A DNA stretch of 64,000 bases from Psilocybe azurescens (GCA_023853785.1 JAJIRX010000811.1:492292-556291), one strand, 5' to 3'. Shown: positions 35,897-47,423, numbered from the stretch's first letter. Numbers and translations are program-made. The notes: generated by a model from the sequence alone, not told the origin.

Positions 35897-38800
35897 AGCG
35901 GGCTACAGGCCTTATTCATAAAGGCCAAATATGTCCTTCCGTCCTTGTCTTATATTGGAACTCCTGCGGTCTGTTTCCTGCACTGCTATTCATGGTGCGT
36001 ATATGAAAGTTGGGATCCCCTGTTCTAACAGGCGCTGAATGATCCATTGACATGATCTTGCGGTTCCGCTTGTGATCAGTGTACCAACTAGGCAGAAGGA
36101 ATGAGATGATCGTCTTCCCGAACGATGACCTAAATGGCAATTTGGCCACAATGAATTTCCCTTGGGCCATTCAAACGAACCAACTACAAAGACCATAATC
36201 TAGTTAGGCCAAAAGAGATGAGATGGGCCCATAACTCCATAGCAAGCAGCGTTGACGCCACTATATTGATAAATTAGTCGAGGTCGCATGATTGGGCGTT
36301 GTAGCCTTCAAAATCCGCATGAGGATATATCTCCGCTCAGGATATCCCGGGTTCTGGGATACATCGTCTAAAACAGGCCTTGGCCATCTCTCAGTCTAGC
36401 TTTGACCCGGAACACCTTGAAAATACGCTTCTTCGGAGATACATGACATGCATGGCCTACTGTCACAAAGACTCGGGCCAACTTTCATATATTTTTATGT
36501 ACCAAAAGGTTCTCTAGGTCAAACTGAGCGAGCCACTGGAGTCAGATTGCAGATCGTGGTACACCAGGTCGTCTGCATATAAAAGAGCAGTCGCAATTCG
36601 TCTTTTTCTACCTCATCCCCACATTCATCCTTCATCAACCTCCTCAACTTTTGTCTCAAAGCGCAAGCCATCAGAGGAATGGGGTTAAGCCAGTCCAGCC
36701 CAGATTCTAGTCTTTCAGCCGAATTATTTACTCAGCGAACGTGAGACTTGCTATTATCAGTGATATGTTCTCTTTTACTAATGAATACTCCTGTTTCAGT
36801 ACCGCTGCATCGAAGACGCAGAGCCATGAGTAATTCCAGAATTACTACATCCCTTCTGTGTCGAATGGTTATACGGGCGAAAGCATTGGCCAGGAGTCGG
36901 TGTACTAAGCGCACCCCGCTGACGATTCATTTTTCGCCGACAAGCAGGAGCATCCCGCCACGGCACCTATATACTCTCGGCATTATAACCCGGCGTCAAT
37001 TGGCAAGCCGACGAAGGTGTGAGTGTCCCGTGCGGGAGCAGTCCTGCTAACCAACACAAGATGGCTGCAGAAGAAAATTCGAAACGGTGTTCCGGGAGCA
37101 CCTGAGAATTACATGGAACATTTCATGCTCTCGCCTCTTGATGCGTCATTGGAATTGGTCGTCCCGTCGGCGGCACATAATCATGTACGGGACACAATTC
37201 TGTACAGGGTGAGGGGTCTGCCTGATCCTCGTATATTTGACATCTGCGACCAGGTGGTGAGGATAGACGACGAGAATAAACTGGATCTCTGTCAATGGCG
37301 TGAAATGTCATTTGGCTAATGCTTCTCAGCTCCCGGGATTTATCTTGGACAGCAACTACGTGAAAGTACACAGCGAAGGGAAGTGGCAAACGCGAAGGAA
37401 GGTGTTGTTTGAAGAAAAAATAAGGGAACAGATGGTTCTTGCCTTCAGTTTAGCAGGAGTATTCATAACAACCCTCGGGAACACTTTGGCAAAGGTGTTA
37501 CAGCAGTGCATAATAATCGGTACATATATTCCCCATCATGCGGCTCTTCAAATACGGGTTATAAACCCAGGTACATCAGTATCTAACATATGTACAATGA
37601 TACTAAAGTTCTTCAATGAATATTCTGCGAGCAAACTGTTAAAGACAACGAAAATTGAGACTATCGCAAGCGATCAGACATACATTGTAGCAATATCTTC
37701 TAAGTTACCGATTACTTAACTCATTTCAGGCAACCTTTGTAAAATTTCGCGTTGTTTCTAAAGAAATTCTTTCACTTTAAAGCAACTTTAAAGCGTCTAT
37801 ACTATTATACTTTCCGAGCTCAGTGCCTAGGCTCTAAAGATCGAAAGCCCGGCGCCAATCGAGGGCAATTTATGACGGGCCAACGCTCGTCAAGCACACA
37901 TCTGCCGGATTTCTCCGTCTGCGAATTTCGGATAGTCAGAGAAGGAGTGCCACTTGGGACTGGGGATATTTTTGGAGGGTTTAGATTATTCTACCGTTAA
38001 TAGTATGGTGGGCGTCATCAAAAACTGCGAATTTCATAGGCCAAGTCTCTAAATTACCATCCTACATTAGTCTATTCGTCAAGTTTCGTGCAGACGACAC
38101 GTCACATAGTGTACAGTCTGGCTGTAGAAACAAAAGCATGTTGACTGGGCTGCTGAGAAATTTTCTTACCAGGTAGAGTGCCAGCCTTCGATAGAGATGT
38201 TACTTTTCTCTGAATTTGAAAGGACTGTGTGATAACATTTATTAATAGTTCTATGGCCCGCAGGTCCGGTTTCATTTACGTTGTATGGCGTGGGATAATC
38301 CTGAAGGCCTGACATTTAGGCTCTGTAAGCCATCGCAGTCGACCTTGTACATAGCGATTCTTGTCACCAATGAATAACCCGGGTACGAAATAATTCGGCC
38401 ATCCAGACGATCGCCGAGGAAAATTCCATATGTCTCTGGAACTATTCCCATGTTTGATCTGTCCTCGTCGATGTTATCTCGACCGCAATGGCATATGTAG
38501 AGGAGCTATATATAGGTCTAGACACAGAAAAGGAGTTCCAGACGATTCCAAAGATGTCGATTAAAACGCCATAGGGTGTGGTTGCGATCGACGGTCATCC
38601 CGTAACCCGTTAGTTTCGAAGGACTTCCTTTTTGCTCCTTTTTCTTCCGTCTTTATTGTCGTATATGTGGGGTTGCGGGAAGCTGCGGGTCACCAGTTAC
38701 GTGGGCGGGGTAGATACCTTGGCAGGTAATGAATGTGGGGAAAGGAAGAATATGTATCCGATGCCTGGACCTTTCGTAATGGAGCGAATTGGAAATATCG

Positions 38801-39496
38801 TACTCTGTAATGGAGCGAGCGCTACACATGAACGAGTAAAACGCGTATGTACGATTTCACGATGGCTAGGAGAGGATATTTATAACGTTGCTAAAAAGCT
38901 CAAAGAACATCTTCTGGACGACGTATTGGATCAGGGTTCCTGGCACTCTCTGTCTTTTTCGATTCAGGAAGTGTCAATACACGCCCTTATCTTTAGGGAA
39001 CTGATCGAAGACCTGCCATGAATCCATCATCTTCTTCTGATTACCTGAACATTTCATATCACTAAGTTCTTCGCGGCTATCTGTAATGATTATGTAGATC
39101 GTATGCGCTTTGTCAACAGTAGGGAGTAAAAGAGGGCTTGAAGGGCTTGAAGGGAATATGCTCTATTTGTTTGTTAGTACCGTGGGAGCCGACTGAGGCT
39201 ACGATTGAGGTGTTTGTGACTATCCCAGGAGTATAACTGAAGCTCCAAAGGATACACACTACATTGTCTCACTACGCCTTTTTCCTCTTCTTAGATCGAT
39301 TCCAGTGATAGGCTCATGGGGGTAATCTAGACACCGGACATCTTTCACGACGGCGGGTTGGTTGTGGATATATATGGCCAGTCTCGGAAGCAGGGTCTTG
39401 TCCCGTCCGATACCGGTGCGCGGCGTCGACCAGCTGACTATAGTCCCGTATGATGTGAATCTTCACACCTTCTTGAGAGGATGATGAAATTGGGGC
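35897..39496. other. 3.6 kb with no recognisable gene
   Basis: Several open frames of 80-140 codons (37023-37319, 37300-37719, 38632-39021) show no known motif, no conserved splice extension and no signal peptide. The block at 36714 (TTCAGCCGAATTATTTACT) is shared with 30070. Probably relic DNA; a short lineage-specific gene at 37023-37719 cannot be excluded. Confidence 0.4.
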
Positions 39497-39503
39497 TATA
39501 AAA
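39497..39503 (+). promoter_or_regulatory. TATA box of the aldehyde dehydrogenase gene
   Basis: TATAAAA lies 61 bp upstream of the ATG at 39564, preceded by GGGC and followed by a CT-rich leader. This is the usual spacing for a strongly expressed fungal housekeeping gene. Confidence 0.6.
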
Positions 39504-39563
39504 GAGTGGCGTTCCACTTTGGACCCTCTAACTCCTTCGTTTATTCCCTTGCCAGTAACAACA

Positions 39564-41696
39564 ATGTCTCCTACCTTCACATACCAATGGGACACACCCA
39601 AGTACAAGGGAAAGACTTCGTTCAACACCGGCCTATTCATTGGCGGCAAGTTCGTCGACGGATCCGGGGGTACGACCATCGAGTGAGTTGGTCGATCACT
39701 GATCACTATTGGTCCCTTCAATCTAATCTCGATCTTATCAATAATCAAAGCGTCGTCAATCCAGGTAAATTATCCCAACCTTTTCACACGCCTCCTGCCA
39801 TTAACATTCACGATTCACAGCAAACGGTTCAGTCCTCACCCAGATTTCTGAGGGTACTGAAAAGGATGTCGACATCGCTGTTGAAGTAGCACAGAAGGCT
39901 TTTGACACCGTCTGGGGTTGAAAGCGTCCGGCTTGAAGCGGTCAGAGTTGATATGGAAACTTGCGCAAGAAATGGAGGCTGTCAAGGAGGAATTGGCCGC
40001 AATTGAGGCTCTGGATAACGGTCTGTTCATGGGTTTAACCATGAAGATTGAACGTCTTCTCACCTTGTTTTATTTGTACAGGAAAGACCTATGACTGGGC
40101 CCTTGGCACTGATGTCACTTTCGCAATCAACGTATTCAAATACTTCGCTGGATGGGCAGACAAAATCAGTGGTCAAACTATCGAGGTGCGTCGCTATGGT
40201 CTTAGAATCCGGGATAGCTACTGATAATTCATTAGACCGACGAACGTAAACTGAGTTACACTAGACATGAGCCCATCGGTGTCGTGGGCCAGATTATCCC
40301 TTGTAAGTTCTGTTCATGTAGTCTCGAATCAAAGATCGTCCTGATTTGATATCTCGTTCAGGGAACTTCCCTTGTAAGTAGCAAGAAACTGTCCACGTCA
40401 TGCCAAAACTGATTTAGATTCGAAGTGTTGATGCTTTCGTGGAAGATTGCTCCCGCACTCGCAACCGGAAACACGATTGTTCTCAAACCTTCGGAGTTCA
40501 CCCCACTCACTGCGTTGCGCATGTGTGAGCTCATCAAGAAGGCAGGCATCCCCGATGGAGTCGTCAACATTGTCAACGGCTACGGTAACACTGTCGGCGC
40601 CGCCATCTCTTCTCACATGAAGATCGACAAAGTCGCCTTCACTGGTAGCACCCTTGTCGGCCGAAAGATCATGGAAGCAGCTGCCAAATCTAACTTGAAG
40701 ACCGTCACTCTCGAGCTGGGAGGTAAGAGTCCCAATATTGTCTTCGACGATGCGGATCTCGAACAGGCTATCAACTGGTCTACACATGGCATCTTGTATG
40801 TATATTTTTCTCTATACCTGTTGTCGACCGACTAACCATGGCTATTAGCTGGAATCACGGACAGGCTTGCTGTGCAGGTTCTCGTATCTTCGTCCAAGCT
40901 GGGATTTACGACGCCTTCCTGAAGGGCTTCACAGAAAGGGCCCAGGCTATCAAGGTCGGAGATCCCTTCGGCATTGGTATCAATCAGGGCCCCCAAGTCT
41001 CCCAGATTCAATACGACGTATGCCCTTTCAAACTGAAGTCAGTACACTCTCTTACATTCTGATCTGTTTACAGCGTATCATGGGATACATCAATTCCGGC
41101 AAGGAGCAAGGAGCGACAGTTCACATTGGGGGTGACAGACATGGAACCGAGGGGTACTTCATCAACCCCACAATCTTCACTGATACAAAGCCAGACATGA
41201 AGATCGTGCAAGAGGAGATCTTCGGTCCCGTTGGAGTTATCATCAAGTTCGAGGATGAAGAAGGTGGGTTCCTGCAGAAGATTTCATATTTATGGCCCTC
41301 CTTGCTCATTACCGTGCCATAGATGTCATTCGCCAAGCCAACGATACAGTCTACGGACTTGCTTCCTCTTTGTTCACCCAAAACATCAACCGTGCCATCG
41401 AAACCGCACACAAACTTCAAGCCGGTACTGCATGGGTGCGTTGATTTGTATCATCTCTTCAGCTCAATAGTCCCTTATGATATTACGCTTTAGATCAACT
41501 GTGCCAACCAACTACACCCTCAAGTGCCATTTGGAGGATACAAGCAATCAGGTATTGGTCGCGAGCTAGGAGAGTATGCCCTCAACAAGTATGTCTCCCT
41601 CAAATTATCTATCCAAAATTCCTCGACTTATCTTTGTACTCTAGCTACACCAACATTAAGGCTGTACACATCAATCTCGGCCACCGCTTGTCATAG
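39564..41696 (+). CDS. NAD(P)-dependent aldehyde dehydrogenase
   Basis: Oxidises aldehydes to acids; probably the cytosolic acetaldehyde-type enzyme, as no targeting sequence precedes [14 protein letters not shown]. Twelve exons were placed: 39564-39682, 39751-39764, 39821-about 40030, about 40081-40184, about 40236-40300, 40362-40373, 40426-40795, 40849-41017, 41074-41263, 41323-41435, 41494-41588 and 41645-41696, giving about 500 residues, the family length. Key motifs are all present: PWNFP around the micro-exon, the [11 protein letters not shown] glutamate, GQACCAGSR with the catalytic Cys, EEIFGPV and [17 protein letters not shown]. One frame break at 39914-39919 (TCTGGGGTTGAA) separates AFDTVWG from [11 protein letters not shown]; one extra T would repair it. 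Neighbouring cytosine deaminase is unrelated in pathway. Confidence 0.92.
39751..39764 (+). other. 14-nt micro-exon of the aldehyde dehydrogenase gene
   Basis: CGTCGTCAATCCAG between an AAAG acceptor and a GTAAAT donor. It supplies VVNP and joins TTIE/D to [12 protein letters not shown] in frame. Confidence 0.7.
40362..40373 (+). other. 12-nt micro-exon of the aldehyde dehydrogenase gene
   Basis: GGAACTTCCCTT between TTCAG and GTAAGT. It encodes the NFP core of the conserved PWNFPLLM motif; the upstream exon donates the T of the Trp codon and the next exon starts at 40426. Confidence 0.75.
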
Positions 41697-42162
41697 GCTC
41701 ATAGTACCGGCTTTCACTCTCGACCATATCTTGGTGTTTATTTGGAAGGGGTTTTCAAGACAAAAGACCGAATCTAGTTGTACGATATGTTGTAAATATA
41801 AAATTATGTCCTTCGCCTAAGTTTTTCCAGTTTTCCTCTGATGAGTCATCAAGCAAAGAAAGCGCCGGTTATCTGTACTCTCAGCTGCACGTTTATCATT
41901 AGACTTCATACTATGTGCACCGATAATGATCCCACCGCAACCAACGCCAGAGTCACGGTCTGACTGGCACCATTTGATTTGGAATGCCGGAGCCAGGCGG
42001 GCCTGCGTGCCCAACGCCGCTCATATCGCAAGAGGCAAGGAGGCAAGGAGCAACCACGAAAGAGGGAACGCAAACGTGGGGATCCACCCTGCTAGTATTT
42101 AGAAAGTTGGCTAGATGGATGGAAGCTGTGTCGTTGGTTCTATCGACCCTGGGACCTCTAGG
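41697..42162. other. Intergenic region
   Basis: Contains the 3' end region of the aldehyde dehydrogenase gene and AG-rich sequence; no gene supported. Confidence 0.4.
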
Positions 42163-42271
42163 GGCCCCAGGAGGGCAAGGTACCCATGTTTGTGGAGCCC
42201 AAAAAGAAATAAGAAAAATTCCCAAAAGGAAAGAGGAAAGAGAGGGAAAAGGAGGGATTTATGACTAACAA

Positions 42272-42763
42272 TTGAGGCTGGACACGGGGGCACTCGCAGG
42301 TAATTCGGCTAATTGTACTCATAATGTAGCCCCGACTTTCCTGTAGATTATGCAATTTTTCGTGCAAATCTGTTAAGAATTGACTGAGTTATGCCCCGGT
42401 GAAGTTTCAAGTCAGTTGGCACAATGGTTGTTTTGCGCCACACAGCCGCATTTTTATTTGGTTGTCCTCAAACTTCATCAGACCATACTCAGTCAATTCA
42501 TAACGGATTTGCATAAAAAACTTGCATAATTTACAGAAAATTCGGGGTTACATGATAAATACCATTACCTGATTTGCCTGAAGGTGTACCTTTGCTCCGC
42601 ACAGCCGCATTTTTACTGGTTGTCCTCAAATTTCATATGACCATAACTCAGTTAATTCATAATGTATTTGCATGAAAAAACTTGCATAATTTACAGAAAA
42701 TTTGGGAATGTATGAAAAATACCATTACCCAAAATACCTGCAGGCGCACCTATATCCAGCCCT
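42272..42763. mobile_element. MITE with long inverted arms, 492 bp
   Basis: The ends are imperfect inverted repeats (left GAGGCTGGACACGGG, right complement AGGGCTGGATATAGG) and the inverted similarity continues inward for about 150 bp, through TGTA(A/G)ATTATGCAA and ACTGAGTTATG. The right half also contains a direct duplication of about 150 bp (about 42450-42590 and 42596-42745). ACTAACAA flanks both sides (42264-42271 and 42764-42771), an 8-bp duplication that suggests a hAT-type origin. No coding capacity. Confidence 0.7.
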
Positions 42764-43140
42764 ACTAACAACTCAGGTAATCAATTCTGCAATAAAATAG
42801 CTATGTCAGGTTCTGCAATATCCCAGATAATATTGGGAATCTCTCCAGCAGTTGGAGGGTCAGGGACTACAAGGGATATACTTACTTTTTGCATAACGTT
42901 CTGTAAAGATCTGCAAAGGATCTCAGATTGGTACAGACAAAATTAATATTTCAGGTTAAAATAGCTTGAATATAGCTCATATGTATAGTAAAATTTTAAA
43001 TATATAGTGGGAAGTGAACAGTACAAACAGTAATGCGTGGAGGATGGGTGGAGGATGTCAAGAATATTGGAGTTATGAGCTATTTCGTGCACTGATAATT
43101 GTTTTCGGGGCGCGGGAACAAGCTGCCTCACTTGGAATAC

Positions 43141-43182
43141 ACAGCCACTTGCTATCATTATATAATGATAGCAAGTGGCTGT
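43141..43182. repeat. Perfect 42-bp palindrome
   Basis: The 21 bases ACAGCCACTTGCTATCATTA plus T are followed immediately by their exact reverse complement, centred on TTATATAA with no spacer. It could extrude as a cruciform. Confidence 0.9.
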
Positions 43183-43199
43183 ATAATACCTTTACAGAC

Positions 43200-43225
43200 C
43201 TGCTATCATTATATAATGATAGCAG
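43200..43225. repeat. Second perfect palindrome, 26 bp
   Basis: CTGCTATCATTAT followed by its exact reverse complement. It shares its 22-bp core with the palindrome at 43141, 18 bp away; a further GATAGCAGCTGCTATC palindrome follows at about 43239-43254. Confidence 0.9.
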
Positions 43226-43272
43226 CGGCTTATGTAACGATAGCAGCTGCTATCCTCCACAAACATGGGTAC

Positions 43273-43789
43273 TGCGCCCCAGGAGGTCAGAAATTCCGCC
43301 GTCCAAAAGGCTAATTTTCTGACTCCATAAGAGATAATTCCGCCACTAAGAGACGGAAAGAAAGGGCGGAATGAGGTCGGAAATACATCCACGAAATTGA
43401 ACGTTTCCTACCCTTCCTTTTTGGGACTGACCCTGTCGTAAGGAGTGAAAATTCCGAGCTTTAGAGATAGAAAAAAAGCTAAAAAAAGGTCTTATTATAC
43501 GACATAGAAAGTCAAAAAATCAGTACTCAATAAATCAAGATGATCTGAAAATGAGCGGTTAAAAGGTTCTTTTAAGACCTAAAATGTTGGAAAAATAGTA
43601 CTCAGCAAATGAGGAAGGTCTGAAAATGAGCATTTCTTACATCGTTTGGAAGGCCAAAAATCACAACTTTATTGAAGGAAAGATATCCAGATTTTACCAT
43701 TTTTATCACACTTAAAATGCAGAAAATCACAATCTAACATGTATGGAAATCACATTTATTAATAATATCATGACTACGAGATCTGATCT
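43273..43789. other. AT-rich spacer with short direct repeats
   Basis: Contains two diverged copies of a block with AGTACTCA..AAAT and TCTGAAAATGAGC (about 43520-43560 and 43588-43632) and no supported gene. Confidence 0.4.
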
Positions 43790-44839
43790 TCACAGATCGT
43801 CGAGATACATATCAGGGTCAAATGGTACTTCACCCTGGGAGTCCGAAATCTCGTCAGAACTGGCATTGGGGATTGTAGCATTTGTTCCATCATTGGCAAT
43901 ACGTCGGTGGTAGGCTCGGATATGTTTGTGGTGACGTTTGATGTACTCTTTGATAGGCCAATTATGTGCAAACCTTTTCAGGTATGGTTGTCTATCCCTG
44001 GCCTCGAGTACGACTTAATAACCGTAACATAAAAAAGATGAAAAAATAAGGCTTACCAAATGGAAGATCTTTGCTAACTTGTTCTTGTCCTGGTGTGCCC
44101 AATGTACCATATAATCAAGACCTGCTCGATTGAGCACATCTTTTATGGTACGGCTGTAGTGTATGAATGAGTAACCTCGTATTAAGAAATTATTACGGTA
44201 CTTACACGGATGGACAAAAACCTAATTCGATCATTAGCTAATCCCATGTCTTCCTGTAATTTAATACGTCTTCCCTTCGGGACGGGGGGATCAGCGCTGG
44301 CTGTGTCATGGGCTGGTTTGGGCGGGATGTATCGTACTGAATCCTAAGACTTTGTACTTCAGCTATATGAATCGTAAATCAGTCAAAAGAAACTAGGCTG
44401 ACATGATACAACAATTACATACCCAATAAACGATCCCTCTCCTCTCGAATCTGCTGCAGTTCACCAAGCTGATCATTTGCATTTGTGTCGGAGGAGTCAC
44501 CATTCGGCTTCGGAACTGTTGCAAGAAGTCAATTGAGCATTGATTTCTTGTAGAGCAGAACCAGATGAACCACTAGTGTCCCTGTTGTGGACACCTAACG
44601 GCTCATTGGTAGACATAGCCAATGTGCCACTTGGGTCCTGACAATGGCCTTGACCTTGAACACGGTTAAGCAGTCAGAATTGAACAAGTAGGACAATCAC
44701 CATACTCACCAGTCCCAGAGCCTGTAGGTATGTTAACCCTCTTACAACCACGGGGTGCCAAAGGTTGAATGGGGTGAAGTGCTTGTGCAGCATTGGCTTC
44801 AGCATTTTGATTTTGATTGGTGGCGGAGGCGGCCATCAT
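43790..44839 (-). CDS. Hypothetical protein, probably repeat-associated family
   Basis: A multi-exon gene of unknown function. Exon 1 (44839-44710) starts MMAASATNQNQNAEANAAQ and ends in GSGTG; exon 2 begins at 44655 and encodes a Ser/Thr-rich stretch; exon 3 gives a short coiled coil (GELQQIREERDRLL). Further exons contain VPKGRRIKLQEDMGL, RTIKDVLNRAGLDYMVHWAHQ and RFAHNWPIKEYIKRHHKHIR, ending in an acidic tail VPFDPDMYLDDL at 43790. The C-terminal pattern (aromatic, HQD, K-L-A, then W-P-I-K-x-Y and basic helix) is one I recall from uncharacterised multicopy Agaricomycete proteins near transposons, but no function is known. One frame break lies in the C6 run near 44290. TE association is an inference. 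Confidence 0.6.
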
Positions 44840-45189
44840 TCGGACGTGCAGAAGATAGGCGTGCAGATGTGCGAGGCATGATATATAATGACAGAGAGCA
44901 GACTTAGACAATGAGGCAAAAAATTTGAATCCGGGTCGCATGCACAGATTTAAGTTAAATAAATACAGAAGATACTATACATTTTCCAGAACATTTGCTC
45001 GCTTCCACATGTTTCCATCCACTAGCAAAAGCAGAAATATCCCCATCTGCAATAAATACATAAGTTTACACAAACTAAGCACCGTGTTTGCCGTTAATCC
45101 GTATGGCAGCAAATTGGGTGTGGTAACATTCTGTGATACAATTAGCTTTGGCTCAAATTCACTACAATTCAATGTACCTCCAGCTTAAG
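44840..45189. other. Spacer before the HOM2-type pseudogene
   Basis: AT-rich sequence with short open frames. It contains the upstream region of the 44839 gene; nothing else supported. Confidence 0.35.
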
Positions 45190-46860
45190 ATCACACACAC
45201 ACACTACGTAGTTGTTGTTTTTGATGATGGCTTTCACAACATTGTTGGCAAGGTAGAGCAAGCGTCGCGGCATCACCCTCTGGGTTTCAGACTCGGACGT
45301 TCGAGGAAGGGAAGCAATCCGCAAATCATGGCCTGCACGCCTGCATGGTGGTGACCATGACCGCCTCGAGGGCCCGAACACCCGCTCCATCACTGCGAGC
45401 GGGATGACATACCCTGTCGTGGAGCAGTTCGTGTTGGTCACGATGAAGCCCGACTTGAGCGGCGGCAAGAACAGCACCTGCTGCTGCGGGATGATGGCGA
45501 GGTGGCCTATCGCGAGGCGATGAGAGCGGGACTTGCGGGTCCCAGTGGAAGTTCTTCACATTGGAGAAGACGGCGAGAACAGCGCCTGCTGCTGCGGGAT
45601 GATGGCGAGGTGGCCCATGTTCACAAAGCGAAGACGATGGCGAGGTGGCCCGTGTTCACGAGCGAGGCGATGAAGCGGGACGTACAGGTCCCGGCGGAAG
45701 TTCTTCGCATTGTGGAAGACAAGCGAAAACAGCGCCCTGCGGTATGACGGCGAGGTGGCCTGTGTTCACGAGTGAGACGATGAGTGGGACGTACAGGTCC
45801 CGGCCGGAAGTTCTGCGCATTGTGGAAGACGGCAAGAACAGCGCCTGCTGCTGCAGGATGACAGCGAGTTCACGAGTGAGACGATGAGCGGGACATACAG
45901 GTCCCGGCGGAAGTTCTGCGCATTGTGGAAGACGGCGAGAACAGCGCCTGCTGCTGCAGGATGACAGCGAGTTCACGAAAGCGAAGACGATAAGCGGGAC
46001 GTACAGGTCCGGGCGGAAGTTCTGTGCATTGTAGAAGACGGCAAAAACAGCGCCTGCTGCTGCGGGATGATGACGGTGGCCCGTGTTCACAAAGCGAGAC
46101 GATGAAGCGGAATGTGCGGGTCCCAGCAGAAGTTCTTCGCATTGGAGAAGACGGCGAGAACAGCACCTGCTGCTGCAGGATGACGGCCGAGTTCACAAAG
46201 CGAGACGATGAGCTGGGACGTACAGGTCCCGGCCGGAAGTTCTTCGCATTGGAAAAGACGGCGAGAACAGCACCTGCTGCTGCAGGATGACAGCAAGTTC
46301 ACGAAGCGAGACAATGAGCGGGTCGTGCGGGTCCCGGCGGAAGTTCTTCGCATTGGAGAAGACGGCGAGAACAGCGCCTGCTGCTGCGGGATGACGGCGA
46401 GGTGGCCTGTGTTCACGAAGCGAGGCGATGAAAGCGGGTTGTGCGGGTCCCAGCGGAAGTTCTTCGCATTGGAGAAGACAGCGAGGTCCTCAGCTCTGAA
46501 CGCCTCCTCCAATCAAAATGGAAACGGAAGCGGAGTTAACGAGTCAACATCCAGCATACTCAAGGAAGACTCACCCCAGCGATGTCCGCATCCAAGCCCT
46601 AAAAGACCATCTTGCACTCCCGCACCACGACCTCCTGCACCACCTGCGGGACTGGCATGCTCTGCTTCCAGTTGACCACGAGCCTGTACGGCTTGCCCGT
46701 GCTCGCGCAGGCTCACGCCGAGCGCATTGACGACGAACCACGGGTGCACGGACAGCAGCGTGACGAAGCGCTTCCCCACAGTGTCCTTCGCCCTGAGCAC
46801 GCCCACCTTGATCGGGCGCCCGACGGATGCTGCACGCCGTGCGTGGATGCTTAGCGGTGA
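45190..46860 (-). pseudogene. Aspartate-semialdehyde dehydrogenase (HOM2-type) pseudogene with internal expansion
   Basis: The parent enzyme makes aspartate semialdehyde for Thr/Met synthesis. From high to low coordinates the minus strand encodes IKVGVLRAKDTVGKRFVTLL (cofactor-binding N-terminus, normally GATG-like), HPWFVVNALG, VNWKQSMPVPQVVQE, GLDADIAG preceded by a TAG in place of a Ser codon, an intact-looking intron (GTGAGT donor, about 46515-46580), then EEAFRAEDLAVFSNAKNFRW and VNTGHLAVIPQQQA. Here the coding segment has been tandemly amplified about nine times. After the repeats come LPPLKSGFIVTNTNCSTTG (catalytic Cys) and EAVMVTTMQA, after which similarity fades near 45190. The retained intron shows a DNA-level copy rather than a retro-copy. 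Repeat units are not multiples of three, so it cannot be read through. Confidence 0.85.
45490..46490 (-). repeat. Tandem amplification of a HOM2 coding segment, about 9 x 100-115 bp
   Basis: The module GAAGTTCTTCGCATTGGAGA ... GCCTGCTGCTGCGGGATGA ... GAGGTGGCC ... GTTCACGAAGCGAG recurs near 45539, 45688, 45798, 45900, 46008, 46120, 46228, 46330 and 46446. On the minus strand each unit encodes the FSNAKNF..DP..PL...VNTGHLAVIPQQQALF segment of the parent enzyme. Units differ by scattered substitutions and small deletions, and several lack the GTGGCC block. Confidence 0.85.
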
Positions 46861-47423
46861 ATGAAGATCTAAAAGAGGGCGAGTCAGTGACCAGTATCGT
46901 TGCAGGCAGGGACGTCGTGGGGAGAGCAGTGTCAGCGTCGTCTACTAGGAGATCGACATCGACGGTGCGATCGCTGTCTTTCTCTTCGTCGGACTCGTTC
47001 TCGCAAAGTCCGGCATGCGAGCTGCCATAATAAAGGGAAGAAAGTGGAGAGGGGAAAGGGGAGAATGTAGAAGGAACTCGGAGACTTACGTTTTGTCAAG
47101 ATTGGGTTTGAGCCTGGGACTGGGAGTGCGCAGCAGTGGAGAAGGGAGAGTTTTGCTGGCCCTGAATTTCCACCTAAGATACGCTTAGCTTTGCAGTTAA
47201 GTATAGGAAGGCAATAGAATACGTTACCTCAGACCTCAAGAATGGTCTCCACAAGTATGAACTAACTGATGCAGAGTGGATGGTTTCAAAGACACATTGA
47301 AGGTGAGAGATTCTTCGTTTACTTGCGATTATCGTTTCAGTCTCACAGTCACGTGACGATAACAATTGTGACACCGTGCTTAGAAATTAGAGTCCATTAA
47401 ATCTCCGATTTAGATCCCGCACC
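46861..47423. other. Spacer between HOM2 pseudogene and CACTA element
   Basis: No supported gene. It may include the left end of the CACTA element, but no CACTA-start terminal repeat was found by eye. Confidence 0.35.

Larger units (their letters stand above)
42180..43272. repeat. Outer inverted repeat pair with nested elements
   Basis: GTACCCATGTTTGTGGA at 42180-42196 is repeated in inverse orientation (TCCACAAACATGGGTAC) at about 43255-43271, with partly matching CAGGAGG/CCTCCTG sequence outside each arm. A MITE with its own TIRs lies inside, next to two palindromes. This may be an older TIR element carrying a younger insertion; no target duplication could be seen for the outer pair. Confidence 0.45.

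Noticed and set aside
37023..37719. Host gene
   Set aside because: Two overlapping frames of about 100-140 codons exist but show no family similarity or supporting splice structure.
45502..46290. Several plus-strand Arg/Gly-rich frames across the GC-rich repeats
   Set aside because: They are antisense readings of the amplified HOM2 segment; no motif or start context.
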